DNA of 64,000 nt from Salinispora pacifica CNR114 (GTDB lineage Bacteria; Actinomycetota; Actinomycetes; Mycobacteriales; Micromonosporaceae): NCBI RefSeq assembly GCF_000514775.1, contig NZ_KI911467.1, positions 337,793 to 401,792 of the forward strand, written 5' to 3'. Position 1 is the first letter of the stretch. Each line of letters begins with the position of its first letter. The notes under the pieces are model-generated. The model was not told where the DNA came from and searched no databases. It was given only the letters and a program-made list of their open reading frames with translations. A program made the translations under genes and the position numbers. Below are positions 49,265-57,468 of this stretch, one piece after another.

Positions 49265-50017
49265 GTGGAGAGCTGGACCGGCGAGGCTGCGGACGTGAGA
49301 AGAAGCTGGGTACGGCCCGCGAGTCTGCGGGGGCTGTTCGCGGTGCCGCTGATGGTGGCGCTCGTGTTGGGCATAACCTCGGTCGGTGCGGCGCGCGTGC
49401 TCGCGCAGAGCGTGCCGTCGGCGGCAGCGGGCCCTCCTGGTACCGGCCTGGCCTGGGGCTTCAACCTCTGGGGCCAGGTGGGCGACGGGACCACCACCAA
49501 CAAAAGCACCCCCATTGCGGTGGACCTGCCAACCGGCAGCACGATCACCGCCGCCGCCGGCACCCGCCACAGTCTGGCTGTCGTCTCGTCGACATCAACC
49601 ACGACCCTGCAGGTGACCCCACCGAACCCGGAACCGGATCAACCCGTCACACTCACTGCCACCGTGACCTGCACCGGCAGCACCCCCACCGGAACCGTGA
49701 CCTTCCACGACGACACGACAACCCTGGACACGACACCCCTGACCGGAAACCCCACCACCACCGCAACCCTCACGGTCACGCACCTGGCACCCGGCACACA
49801 CCACATCCAGGCGCGCTACAACGGCGACAACAACTGCCCAGCCTCCACCTCCAACCCCACCACAGTCACCATCCCCAACCCCGCCAGCCCAAAGCCCACC
49901 ATCCCCGTCACCGGCACCAACCTACCCACCATCCTCACCACCGGACTCCTCCTCACCCTCACCGGCACAGCCCTGACCCTCGCCACCCACCGACGCCGAC
50001 CAACACACAGGACCTGA
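49265..50017 (+). CDS. Secreted Ig-like protein with a single RCC1 repeat and LPXTG-like anchor
   Basis: About 250 residues from GTG 49265 (G-rich ribosome site just upstream). Another GTG lies ten codons later. A signal peptide (LRGLFAVPLMVALVLGITSV, ending around VLAQS) is followed by one RCC1 repeat (AWGFNLWGQVGDGTTTNKST), an Ig-like domain (about 110-200) and a sortase-type end: IPVTGTNLP, a hydrophobic helix and the basic RRRPTHRT. The layout copies the protein at 3053-4696 but with one blade instead of seven, too few for a propeller. It may be a contracted paralogue or an ancestral-type Ig anchor. Confidence 0.78.
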   Translation: MESWTGEAADVRRSWVRPASLRGLFAVPLMVALVLGITSVGAARVLAQSVPSAAAGPPGTGLAWGFNLWGQVGDGTTTNKSTPIAVDLPTGSTITAAAGTRHSLAVVSSTSTTTLQVTPPNPEPDQPVTLTATVTCTGSTPTGTVTFHDDTTTLDTTPLTGNPTTTATLTVTHLAPGTHHIQARYNGDNNCPASTSNPTTVTIPNPASPKPTIPVTGTNLPTILTTGLLLTLTGTALTLATHRRRPTHRT

Positions 50018-50252
50018 GACGACGTCTGCGGGTCTACCACATCAACGGCTGATCTTGGCAACTAACGCGGGCCAATACCCCAGGCCACCAGCCGGACATG
50101 CCCAGCCACACTGCTCATCCGCGCCGCTTTTCACTCCAGCGGTCACGTGGCACTCACCTGGGAGCTCCAACCCTGGACAGGTGCTCTGCCGGTCGGGTGG
50201 GCCTTGCTGGAGCCGCGGAGCTGGTGCTCGCAAGCCGCGGAGACCAACAGTG

Positions 50253-51401
50253 TCAACGCTGGCGGGTGTCTCCCCGCCGGGGCAGCCCCGCCAGCACTCC
50301 CAACGCCATCCGCACCGGCACCCGGGAGAGCAGCTCATCGAAGCCAGCCCGCCCCTGGCAGAAGGCGACAAAGGTCCGCCAGCCCGGCGGTGTCGCCAAC
50401 AGCCCGTGGAACAGCCCCGGCCGGTGCGAGAAGGTTTCCAGCAACTGCTGGCCCGCCCGCATCTCTGGAGCCAACTCCCCCGCGACTGCCGACTCGTACT
50501 GGCCAAGATCGTCAGCGGCGACCGCCGCTCCCGCCAGCGCGCCGGAACGCAGGGCGTAGCTGATCCCCTCCCGGCTCCACGGCTCCAGCAGCCCCGCCGC
50601 GTCCCCCACCACCAGCACCCGCCCCCGGCGCAGCGGCGAGCCCTCCTGCCGGCATCGGGTCAGGTGCCCGGAATCGTGCGCCGGCTCGACTCCCGCCAGA
50701 CCCAGCCGGTCCACGAACGACCGCAGGTACGCCCGGGTCTGCTCCCCTGTCCCCCGCGCCGCGATCACCCCCACCGTCAGCAGGTCGTCCTTCGGAAACA
50801 CCCAGGCGTACGAGCCGGGTAGCGGGCCCCAGTCCAGCAGCACCCGACCCCGCCAGCGGGCCCGTTGGGCCGGTGCCACCGGCAGCTCCAACTCCAACCC
50901 CAGGTCGACCTGCCGGTGTCGTACCCCCACGTGCCGCGCGGTCACCCCCGACGACCCGTCGGCGCCAACCACCGCCCGCGCGGTCACCGTCGCCCCGTCG
51001 GCCAGCCGCAGGCGGACCCGGTCGGGCTCCGACTCCACCGCCCGGACCGCGACTCGCTGACGCAGCTTGGCCCCGGCGGTGACCGCGGCGGCCCGTAGCC
51101 GGTCATCAAACTCGTCCCGGCGCACCATCGTCACCAGCGGACCGGCCGCGCTCCGCCGGGTGAACGCCCGCCGCCCATCCAGGGTGAAGGTCACTCGCTC
51201 CGCCCGATCCTGCGCGGGCACCTCGATCCGGTCCGCCAGTGCGGCCAGCGAGGTGCCGATCAGGCCACCACCACAGGTCTTGTAACGCGGATGTACAGCC
51301 CGCTCCAGCACGAGGGTCGCCAGACCCGCCCGTGCCGCGACGTGGGCGGCGGACAGGCCTGCCGGGCCCGCACCCACCACCGCAAGATCCCAGATCGTCA
51401 C
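50253..51401 (-). CDS. Geranylgeranyl-reductase-family FAD-dependent oxidoreductase
   Basis: A 382-residue flavoprotein starting at GTG 51401. The FAD Rossmann motif is LAVVGAGPAGLSAAHVAARA, then YKTCGGGLIG (family Cys-Gly-Gly), VVGADGSSGVTARH and the second FAD motif VLVVGDAAGLLEPWSREGIS. Family members saturate prenyl double bonds in lipids, menaquinone or chlorophyll side chains. In actinobacteria related enzymes reduce menaquinone or polyprenyl chains. The longer frame upstream (to 52034) is a shadow. The gene is divergent from the 78-residue protein gene. Confidence 0.87.
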   Translation of the reverse strand: MTIWDLAVVGAGPAGLSAAHVAARAGLATLVLERAVHPRYKTCGGGLIGTSLAALADRIEVPAQDRAERVTFTLDGRRAFTRRSAAGPLVTMVRRDEFDDRLRAAAVTAGAKLRQRVAVRAVESEPDRVRLRLADGATVTARAVVGADGSSGVTARHVGVRHRQVDLGLELELPVAPAQRARWRGRVLLDWGPLPGSYAWVFPKDDLLTVGVIAARGTGEQTRAYLRSFVDRLGLAGVEPAHDSGHLTRCRQEGSPLRRGRVLVVGDAAGLLEPWSREGISYALRSGALAGAAVAADDLGQYESAVAGELAPEMRAGQQLLETFSHRPGLFHGLLATPPGWRTFVAFCQGRAGFDELLSRVPVRMALGVLAGLPRRGDTRQR

Positions 51402-51615
51402 CGTTGCCAGCCTAGGGCCCACGTCAACGTTCCTGGTCGAGGCGGGCGGGTTCCCGGCAACCGTCGCGACCCGGCGCACGTTCGGCACCGAGCTCTGCCC
51501 CAGCCGACGGCCGGGGCAGGGCGACATACCCGATCGGGGGAGCATCTTCGGTGGCCAGCCGGGTAACCACCGCCCAGGCCGACCGCCCGCCCGGCGGTTT
51601 CCGAAGGAGGACGAC

Positions 51616-51852
51616 ATGCGGCAGGTGCAACTGTCGGAGCTCGAGGAACAGGTGTACGACGCGGTCGCGGTCCTGGAGGCCCGCGGCCAGGTACCGTACC
51701 CAGACCTGATCGCCGAGGAGACCGGGTTGACCGAGGAACAGCTGATCGCTCCGCTACACCAACTCACCGAGAAGAACCTGCTGCACCGCGAGGACTCACC
51801 GATGGCCGGCCTGGACTTCGGCCCGCGGTTCTGCGCCCAACAGCTGACGTGA
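51616..51852 (+). CDS. Small winged-helix-like protein
   Basis: A 78-residue protein after an AAGGAGG ribosome site. The pattern LSELEEQVYDAVAVLEARGQ, LIAEETGLTEEQLIAPLHQL and EKNLLHREDSP resembles a helix-turn-helix plus wing, as in small MarR- or LexA-like DNA-binding modules. No effector domain is present. It may bind DNA or a partner. It is 21 nt upstream of the DHA2 transporter gene and may share its transcript. Confidence 0.75.
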   Translation: MRQVQLSELEEQVYDAVAVLEARGQVPYPDLIAEETGLTEEQLIAPLHQLTEKNLLHREDSPMAGLDFGPRFCAQQLT

Positions 51853-51873
51853 GGCCGCGACACCCCGAAGTGG

Positions 51874-53361
51874 GTGGGTAGCCGCCGGATGGGTGACCGC
51901 CCCTCCCCGGGCCAGGGGACCGCACCACCCGGTGGTGACCCGGCCGAGCGACGACGCCGAGGGGCGGCGCTCGGCGTTGGTCTGGTCGCCGTCTTCATGA
52001 CGGTGCTCGACGTGAGCATCGTCAACGTCGCCATCCCGTCGATGGACCGGGCACTCGATGTTGCCCCGAGCGAGGTGCAGTGGGTCCTCGCCGGCTACAC
52101 GTTGACGTTCGGGTTGATGCTGGTGCCCGGCGGCCGGTTCGGCGACCGGCATGGGCGGCGGACCGTCTTCGTCGTCGGCGTCGCGCTGTTCACCATCACC
52201 AGCGTGACGGCCGGGCTGGCTCCTACCGTCTCCTGGCTCATCGCTTCCCGCCTGCTCCAGGGTGCCGCCGCCGGACTGATCAACCCACAGGTCACCGGAT
52301 TGATCCAGGAACTCTTTCCGAGCTCCCAGCGGGGCCGCCCGTTCGGGCTGCTCGGGGCGGCGGTCAGCATCTCCACCGCGGCCGGGCCGCTGCTCGGCGG
52401 CCTCCTCATCCACGTCGGCGGCGCCGAGCACGGGTGGCGGTGGGTCTTTTTCATCAACGTGCCCCTCGGTGTGTCCGCCGCCATCCTCGGCTGGCGTCTT
52501 CTCCCGCAACGCGCCCAGAAGATCCCCGACCATCACCGGTTCGATCCGGTCGGGCTGCTACTGCTCGGCGCGGGTGTCCTGCTTGTCCTACTGCCCCTGG
52601 TCCAACAGCACTGGCAGGGTCCGGCACGGTGGCTGACGCTCCCAGCCGGTCTGCTGACGCTGGCCGCCTTCGTCGGCTGGGAGCGGTGGTACGCCCGCCG
52701 GCGCGAGCCCCTGTTCGACCCGCGCCTACTCGGCATTCGCTCGTACCGCTTCGGTGTCCTGATCGGCCTGCTGTACTTCGGCGGGTTCACCTCGATCTTC
52801 TTCGTCCTCACGGTGTACCTGCAGAACGGCCTCGGGCACAGCGCACTCGCCGCCGGGCTGGCCAGCACCCCGTTCACGGTTGGCTTCGCCATCACCTCCG
52901 TGGTGGGCGGCCGGTTCGTCAGACGATTCGGTCGACCGCTGGTCGCCCTCGGTCTGGCGACCGTCGCCGTCAGCCTCGTCGTCGTGGTCCTCGTCGTCAA
53001 CCGGGTCCCCCCGGGCGCCACCGTGTCCTGGTGGACCGCCACTCCGTTGCTGGTGGCGGGACTCGGCAGCGGCCTGGTGGTCACCCCGAACCAGGCTCTC
53101 ACCCTCGCCCAGGTGCCGGTGTCGCGCGCCGGCAGCGGCGCGGGCATGCTGCAGACCGGCCAGCGCATCGGCTCTGCGGCCGGTATCGCCACGGTCGGCA
53201 GTGTCATCTTCGCGGCACAGGGGGCCACCGGGGACTGGTCGGTCGCCTTCCACCACGCGATGCTCCTGATCAGCGGAATCAGCATGCTCGCGCTCTGCCT
53301 GGCGCTGACGGACATCGTCCGCGACCGCCGCCGAGCGGAAGCCTCGACGACGCCCGACTAA
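51874..53361 (+). CDS. MFS transporter, DHA2 (14-TM) drug-efflux type
   Basis: A 495-residue permease with about 14 hydrophobic segments. DHA2 signatures: VFMTVLDVSIVNVAIPSMDR (motif with the TM1 Asp), WVLAGYTLTFGLMLVPGGRF followed by GDRHGRRTVF, and LLGAAVSISTAAGPLLGGLL (antiporter motif C-like). It should export drugs or metabolites using the proton gradient. Starts at GTG 51874 or ATG 51889 are both possible. The C-terminus is short and charged. Confidence 0.88.
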   Translation: MGSRRMGDRPSPGQGTAPPGGDPAERRRRGAALGVGLVAVFMTVLDVSIVNVAIPSMDRALDVAPSEVQWVLAGYTLTFGLMLVPGGRFGDRHGRRTVFVVGVALFTITSVTAGLAPTVSWLIASRLLQGAAAGLINPQVTGLIQELFPSSQRGRPFGLLGAAVSISTAAGPLLGGLLIHVGGAEHGWRWVFFINVPLGVSAAILGWRLLPQRAQKIPDHHRFDPVGLLLLGAGVLLVLLPLVQQHWQGPARWLTLPAGLLTLAAFVGWERWYARRREPLFDPRLLGIRSYRFGVLIGLLYFGGFTSIFFVLTVYLQNGLGHSALAAGLASTPFTVGFAITSVVGGRFVRRFGRPLVALGLATVAVSLVVVVLVVNRVPPGATVSWWTATPLLVAGLGSGLVVTPNQALTLAQVPVSRAGSGAGMLQTGQRIGSAAGIATVGSVIFAAQGATGDWSVAFHHAMLLISGISMLALCLALTDIVRDRRRAEASTTPD

Positions 53362-53428
53362 TAAAGACGGCGAACACGCCGATACGGGGGCAGCGGCCGG
53401 ACCCTGCCTGCCGGTAGAAACAGTGCCC

Positions 53429-55051
53429 ATGACGAACTCCCTCGACCGTCGGACCCTCCTGCGTATCGCCGGCGCCTCGGCCGGCACCGCGGTTCTCGCC
53501 AGCACCGCCCTCGCCGGCCCGGCCAGGGCCACCGGTAGCGCCTTCCAACACGGCGTCGCCTCCGGTGACCCGTTGCCCGACGGAATCCTGCTCTGGACCC
53601 GCCTCACCCCCACCGAGGACTCTCAGCCGGGCTCGGGCGTGGGCCCGGAGGTGACAGTGACCTGGCAGGTGGCCGCCGACCCGGATTTCGCCACCCTGGC
53701 GGCGCAGGGCACCGTCGCTACCGGCCCGGCTCGGGACCACACCGTCAAGATTCCCGTCAGCGGGCTCGCGCCGGCCACCACGTACTGGTTCCGCTTCGGT
53801 CACGCCGGCACCTGGTCGCCCACCGGTCGGACGATGACCGCGCCGGAGGCGGACGCCGACATCGATCGGATCCGGCTCGGCGTGGTGTCGTGTGCGAACT
53901 GGGAGGCGGGCTACTTCGCCGCCTACCGGCACCTCGCCGAGCGGGGTGACCTGAACCTGGTGGTGCACCTCGGCGACTACCTGTACGAGTACGGCACCGG
54001 GGAGTTCGCCGCCGGGGGAACCGTGGTGCGGGAGGTCCAACCGACGCACGAAACGCTGACGCTGCAGGACTACCGCGTCCGACACGCCCTGTACAAGACC
54101 GACCCTGACCTCCAGGCCCTGCACGCGTCGGTGCCGTGGGCGATCACCTGGGACGACCACGAGGTCGCCAACGACCAGTGGTCGGGCGGCGCGGAGAACC
54201 ACACCCCCGGCACCGAGGGTAGCTTCGCCGATCGGGTGGCGGCCGCGCGCCGGGCGTACGCGGAGTGGATGCCGGTGCGCACCGGGGCGGACGGCGCGAT
54301 CTATCGGCGGCTACGTTTCGGCCGACTCGCCGATCTGTCCATGCTGGACCTGCGGACGTACCGGTCCGAGCCGGCATCGGGTCTGGACATTGACGACCCG
54401 GAGCGAACGATCACCGGCGCGGCGCAGATGGCCTGGCTGAAGGCGGGTTTGGCCACCTCGGACGCCCAGTGGAAGCTGGTCGGCAACCCAATCATGATCT
54501 CCCGGCTGGACGTCGGCGCCCTCCCCGCCTGGCTACTCGGGCCGCTGGGCACGTTGCTGGGAATACCGGAGAACGGCGCGGTACTCAACACCGACCAGTG
54601 GGACGGCTACAACGCCGACCGCAACGAGCTGATTGACCACCTGCTGGCGAACGACACCCGGGATGTGGTCTTCCTGACCGGTGACATCCACACCTCGTGG
54701 GCGAACGAGCTGACCACGAAGTCGACCGGGCGGGACAACCCGGCCGCTGCGGAGTTCGTGGTGCCGTCGATGACCAGCGACAACATCAACGACTTCCTGG
54801 GAATGCGGGAAGGCAACACGCTCAGTGATCTGGCGTCGGGCGTGATCCGCTCGACCAACCCGCACGTGCGCTGGACCGAGCTGGACGGACACGGCTACGG
54901 GGTGTTGGAGGTGACGCCGCAGCAGTGCCGGATGGACTGGTTCCACCTGGTCGACCGGACCCAGCGCAGCACCGGTAGCCGCTTTGTGGCGGGCTGGTCG
55001 GTGTCCGCCGGCTCGTCCCGGCTGCGTTCGGAGAGTTCGCCGCTGAGCTGA
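53429..55051 (+). CDS. phoD: Alkaline phosphatase D (PhoD) family phosphodiesterase, Tat-exported
   Basis: A protein of about 540 residues. The twin-arginine signal is SLDRRTLLRIAGASAG, cleaved near GPARATG. A PhoD N-terminal domain (FQHGVASGDPLPDGILLWTR) leads to the metallo-phosphoesterase domain: VVSCANWEAG, LVVHLGDYLYEYGTGE, WAITWDDHEVANDQWSG, FLTGDIHTSWANEL. These supply the Fe/Ca ligands of PhoD. It releases phosphate from phosphodiesters outside the cell, so regulation by phosphate starvation is likely, but I see no clear Pho box. GTG 53423 is an alternative start. Confidence 0.92.
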   Translation: MTNSLDRRTLLRIAGASAGTAVLASTALAGPARATGSAFQHGVASGDPLPDGILLWTRLTPTEDSQPGSGVGPEVTVTWQVAADPDFATLAAQGTVATGPARDHTVKIPVSGLAPATTYWFRFGHAGTWSPTGRTMTAPEADADIDRIRLGVVSCANWEAGYFAAYRHLAERGDLNLVVHLGDYLYEYGTGEFAAGGTVVREVQPTHETLTLQDYRVRHALYKTDPDLQALHASVPWAITWDDHEVANDQWSGGAENHTPGTEGSFADRVAAARRAYAEWMPVRTGADGAIYRRLRFGRLADLSMLDLRTYRSEPASGLDIDDPERTITGAAQMAWLKAGLATSDAQWKLVGNPIMISRLDVGALPAWLLGPLGTLLGIPENGAVLNTDQWDGYNADRNELIDHLLANDTRDVVFLTGDIHTSWANELTTKSTGRDNPAAAEFVVPSMTSDNINDFLGMREGNTLSDLASGVIRSTNPHVRWTELDGHGYGVLEVTPQQCRMDWFHLVDRTQRSTGSRFVAGWSVSAGSSRLRSESSPLS

Positions 55052-55057
55052 CCCGCC

Positions 55058-55093
55058 GAGCCGGCCGTTGCCCGCGTGGGCAACGGCCGGCTC
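55058..55093. terminator. Bidirectional terminator hairpin
   Basis: A perfect 16-bp stem (55058-55073 with 55078-55093) and tetraloop gcgt lie 6 nt from the phoD stop and 6 nt from the stop of the convergent gene. Confidence 0.85.
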
Positions 55094-55099
55094 GTGGTG

Positions 55100-55903
55100 T
55101 CACCAGAGCTCGGCGACGAGCTCCGCTGCCTGCTCCTCCCACTGGGCGTAGTGGAACGGGTACGCCGACACCTGCACCGTCTGGGCCGCGACGGTCAGCG
55201 GCAGCTCCTGCCAGCCGTTGACGTTCTTGAGTGCCTCGAAGAACGCCGTCGCGGCGTACTGCGGGTCGGTGATCTGCTCGGGCGTGCCCCATCCGGTTGA
55301 CGGGCGCTGCTGGAACAGGCCCTGCGAGTCGTGGTCGTTGTAGTAGCCCAGATGGCCGAGGTTGTACAGCTTCGACTCCTGCAGCGCGGTCGCCACGCCG
55401 ATGACCGCACCCCGCTCGCCGACCCCGGTCGCCTTGGCGACCTCGATGATCTCCTTGGCGTTCGCGCGCTGGGCGTTGTCAACCTGGATGTAGGACTGGG
55501 CGCCCTGCACACCGTGGGGGATCAGTTGTTCCCGGGTGGGCGAATCGGTGCTGTCGGCGTCGCTCGCTGCCGTCTCGGGGCTCCGGTCCGGGTCCGGGGT
55601 CGACTCGGTCGGGCCCGACTCGACGTCCGGGTCGGTGGTCGACTCGGTCGGGTCCGGCTGGAGGTCCGGGTCCGACTCACCGTCTGCGGCCTGCTGGCCG
55701 GTGGCCAGCTCGATGGCGGCTACGGCGCCGGGATGCGGGCCGCTGGTCACCGATGCCGCGGCGGTGGTCGGCGCGAGCGCGAGACCTCCGATCGCTGCGA
55801 CGCCGGCCACGCTCAGGACGAGCCTGCGGTTCGGCTCGGTCGAGAGCCATTGGTACGGGGTCTTCGCGATGGCCGGGAGCCATCGGGTGAAGTCATCCTT
55901 CAC
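55100..55903 (-). CDS. Secreted protein with lysozyme/transglycosylase-like C-terminal domain
   Basis: A 267-residue exported protein. A membrane or signal segment lies at about 28-50 (LVLSVAGVAAIGGLALAPTT). An acidic Asp/Pro/Ser/Thr-rich linker (about 70-125) has near repeats DPDxxPDPTEST. The C-terminal domain (about 135-267) is a lysozyme-like module seen in many actinobacterial wall proteins: IIEVAKATGVGERGAVIGVA, TALQESKLYNLGHLGYYNDH, SQGLFQQRPSTGWGTPEQ. The Glu of TALQES fits the catalytic acid. It probably acts on peptidoglycan. Confidence 0.8.
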   Translation of the reverse strand: MKDDFTRWLPAIAKTPYQWLSTEPNRRLVLSVAGVAAIGGLALAPTTAAASVTSGPHPGAVAAIELATGQQAADGESDPDLQPDPTESTTDPDVESGPTESTPDPDRSPETAASDADSTDSPTREQLIPHGVQGAQSYIQVDNAQRANAKEIIEVAKATGVGERGAVIGVATALQESKLYNLGHLGYYNDHDSQGLFQQRPSTGWGTPEQITDPQYAATAFFEALKNVNGWQELPLTVAAQTVQVSAYPFHYAQWEEQAAELVAELW

Positions 55904-56538
55904 GATGTGCCCTTTCGGTCAGGCGAAGCGCTCCGGGTGAGCACTCCTCGGGGAACCGCCACACGGGGTTTGGGTTCCGGCGGTACCGGGGACACAACCT
56001 GGTCGCCATGTCCACCATTCCGGGATCGCCCTGAATGAGAGCAGCTGCGGCCCAGGTCACAGGCGATCGGCGCTATCCCAGCAGCAAACCGGGCAAGGGA
56101 CGCAACGACACCTTGTGGGCCACGGAACCGTCGCACCGGACGTTTTGCCACGGAAGGCCGGGCCAGACCGCCCGGCGGCCGTCGCGGCAGCTTCGGTTGA
56201 TCGCGGTCAGCTCTCCGCCAACGCCCCCGCCTTCGACTGCGGTGGGAGCGGCGCGGCTGCCCGGGCACCACCAGGCCACGACCCGGCCAGAACTTCCCAC
56301 TCCGTAGGCGGTCGCGGCGAAACCGACGTGGATCGCGGAGCGGGGTCCCGACAGGTACGGGGAGGCGGCCAGGCTGACCACATGGGCGACGTCCCCGAAC
56401 TCGGCGACTCCCATGCCCAGCGAGGTAATCGCCAGCCGGTGGTGCCTCCTCATCGCCGCACCAGCGCCCGGAGGAGCCCGTTGCTCTTCCCGATCCGGTC
56501 CATCAGGGGGAGCGACTGCCGACGCCAGACGTCGGCGG
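55904..56538. other. Intergenic region with a possible SDR remnant
   Basis: No intact gene. On the minus strand (56300-56453) a short frame reads GVAEFGDVAHVVSLAASPYL and then SGPRSAIHVGFAATA, which loosely resembles the C-terminal end of short-chain dehydrogenases. It lacks the rest of the protein. The promoter of the wall-hydrolase-like gene should lie just right of 55903. Confidence 0.35.
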
Positions 56539-57468
56539 TCACCCCCGGTCGTCCGCCGGGGGTGACGGCGACGCCGGCGGCTGGTCGGCCGGCTGCGGTG
56601 TCGGCGCGGCCCCGGTGGTCACTCGACGAGTCGGCGTACCGGCATTCTGGTTGGGCCCGACCCGCAGCAGCCGCCCGTACGAGCCTGGCGCGATCCGGGC
56701 GACCAGGTCGGGCAGCTTCGCCGACCAGCCGATGAGCACCCGGGGCCGGCGGCGTGCCACGCCGCGCAGGATCACCTCGGCGGCCCGGGCGGGTGGGATG
56801 CGGAGCAGGCGATGGAACTGGCGCCGGCCCACCTCGTAGTCGTCCCGGTTGACCTCACTGCCGACCCGCGCGTTCTCGATGATCCGGGTGGCTATTCCCC
56901 CGGGGTGCACGGAGGTGACACCGACGCCGTCGGTGGCCAGTTCGTGCCGCAGCGCCTCGGTGAAGCCACGGACGGCGAACTTGGTCGCCGAGTAGGCGGC
57001 CTGCCCGGACGGGGCGATCAGCCCGAACAGGCTGGAGACGTTTACCAGGTGCGAGCCGGGCTCCGCCTTGAGGGCGGGCAGCAACGCGTGCGTGAGCTGC
57101 ACGACCGCACGGAAGTTGATGTCGACCACCCACTGAAACTCGTCCAGGGTTACCTGGTCGAACCGACCGCCCAGTGCCACGCCGGCGTTGTTGACCAGGA
57201 GCCGGATTCGGGGATGGCGGACGAGGATCTGCTCGGCTGCCCCCGCCGTGGCCGTCGCGTCGGCGAGGTCCACGACGACCGGTTCCACCCGCCGGTCGGG
57301 GTACGCGGCGCCGATCGCGCTCACGACGGTGGCCAGGCGCTCCGCGTCGCGATCGAGCAGGACCAGGTCACTGCCGCGCGCCGCCAGGCCATGGGCGAGG
57401 GCGGCGCCGATCCCGCTGGCGGCACCGGTGACCACGGCGGTCGCGCGGTGGTAGTCAAACCTACGCAC
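56539..57468 (-). CDS. Short-chain dehydrogenase/reductase
   Basis: A 309-residue classical SDR. NAD(P) motif TGAASGIGAALAHGLAARG, VDLAD (motif 2), NNAGVALGG, catalytic Ser in HLVNVSSLFGLIAPSGQ, and Y-x-x-x-K in YSATKFAVRGFTEALRHEL. The C-terminus (after about 275) is Pro/Thr-rich. The ATG overlaps the 3' end of the upstream monooxygenase gene by 8 nt, so the two are one operon and probably handle the same substrate, for example alcohol to ketone before Baeyer-Villiger oxidation. Confidence 0.9.
   Translation of the reverse strand: MRRFDYHRATAVVTGAASGIGAALAHGLAARGSDLVLLDRDAERLATVVSAIGAAYPDRRVEPVVVDLADATATAGAAEQILVRHPRIRLLVNNAGVALGGRFDQVTLDEFQWVVDINFRAVVQLTHALLPALKAEPGSHLVNVSSLFGLIAPSGQAAYSATKFAVRGFTEALRHELATDGVGVTSVHPGGIATRIIENARVGSEVNRDDYEVGRRQFHRLLRIPPARAAEVILRGVARRRPRVLIGWSAKLPDLVARIAPGSYGRLLRVGPNQNAGTPTRRVTTGAAPTPQPADQPPASPSPPADDRG

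Noticed and set aside
52080..53417. 445-codon frame inside the DHA2 transporter gene
   Set aside because: Frame-shifted shadow without hydrophobic segments. The transporter frame has all DHA2 motifs.
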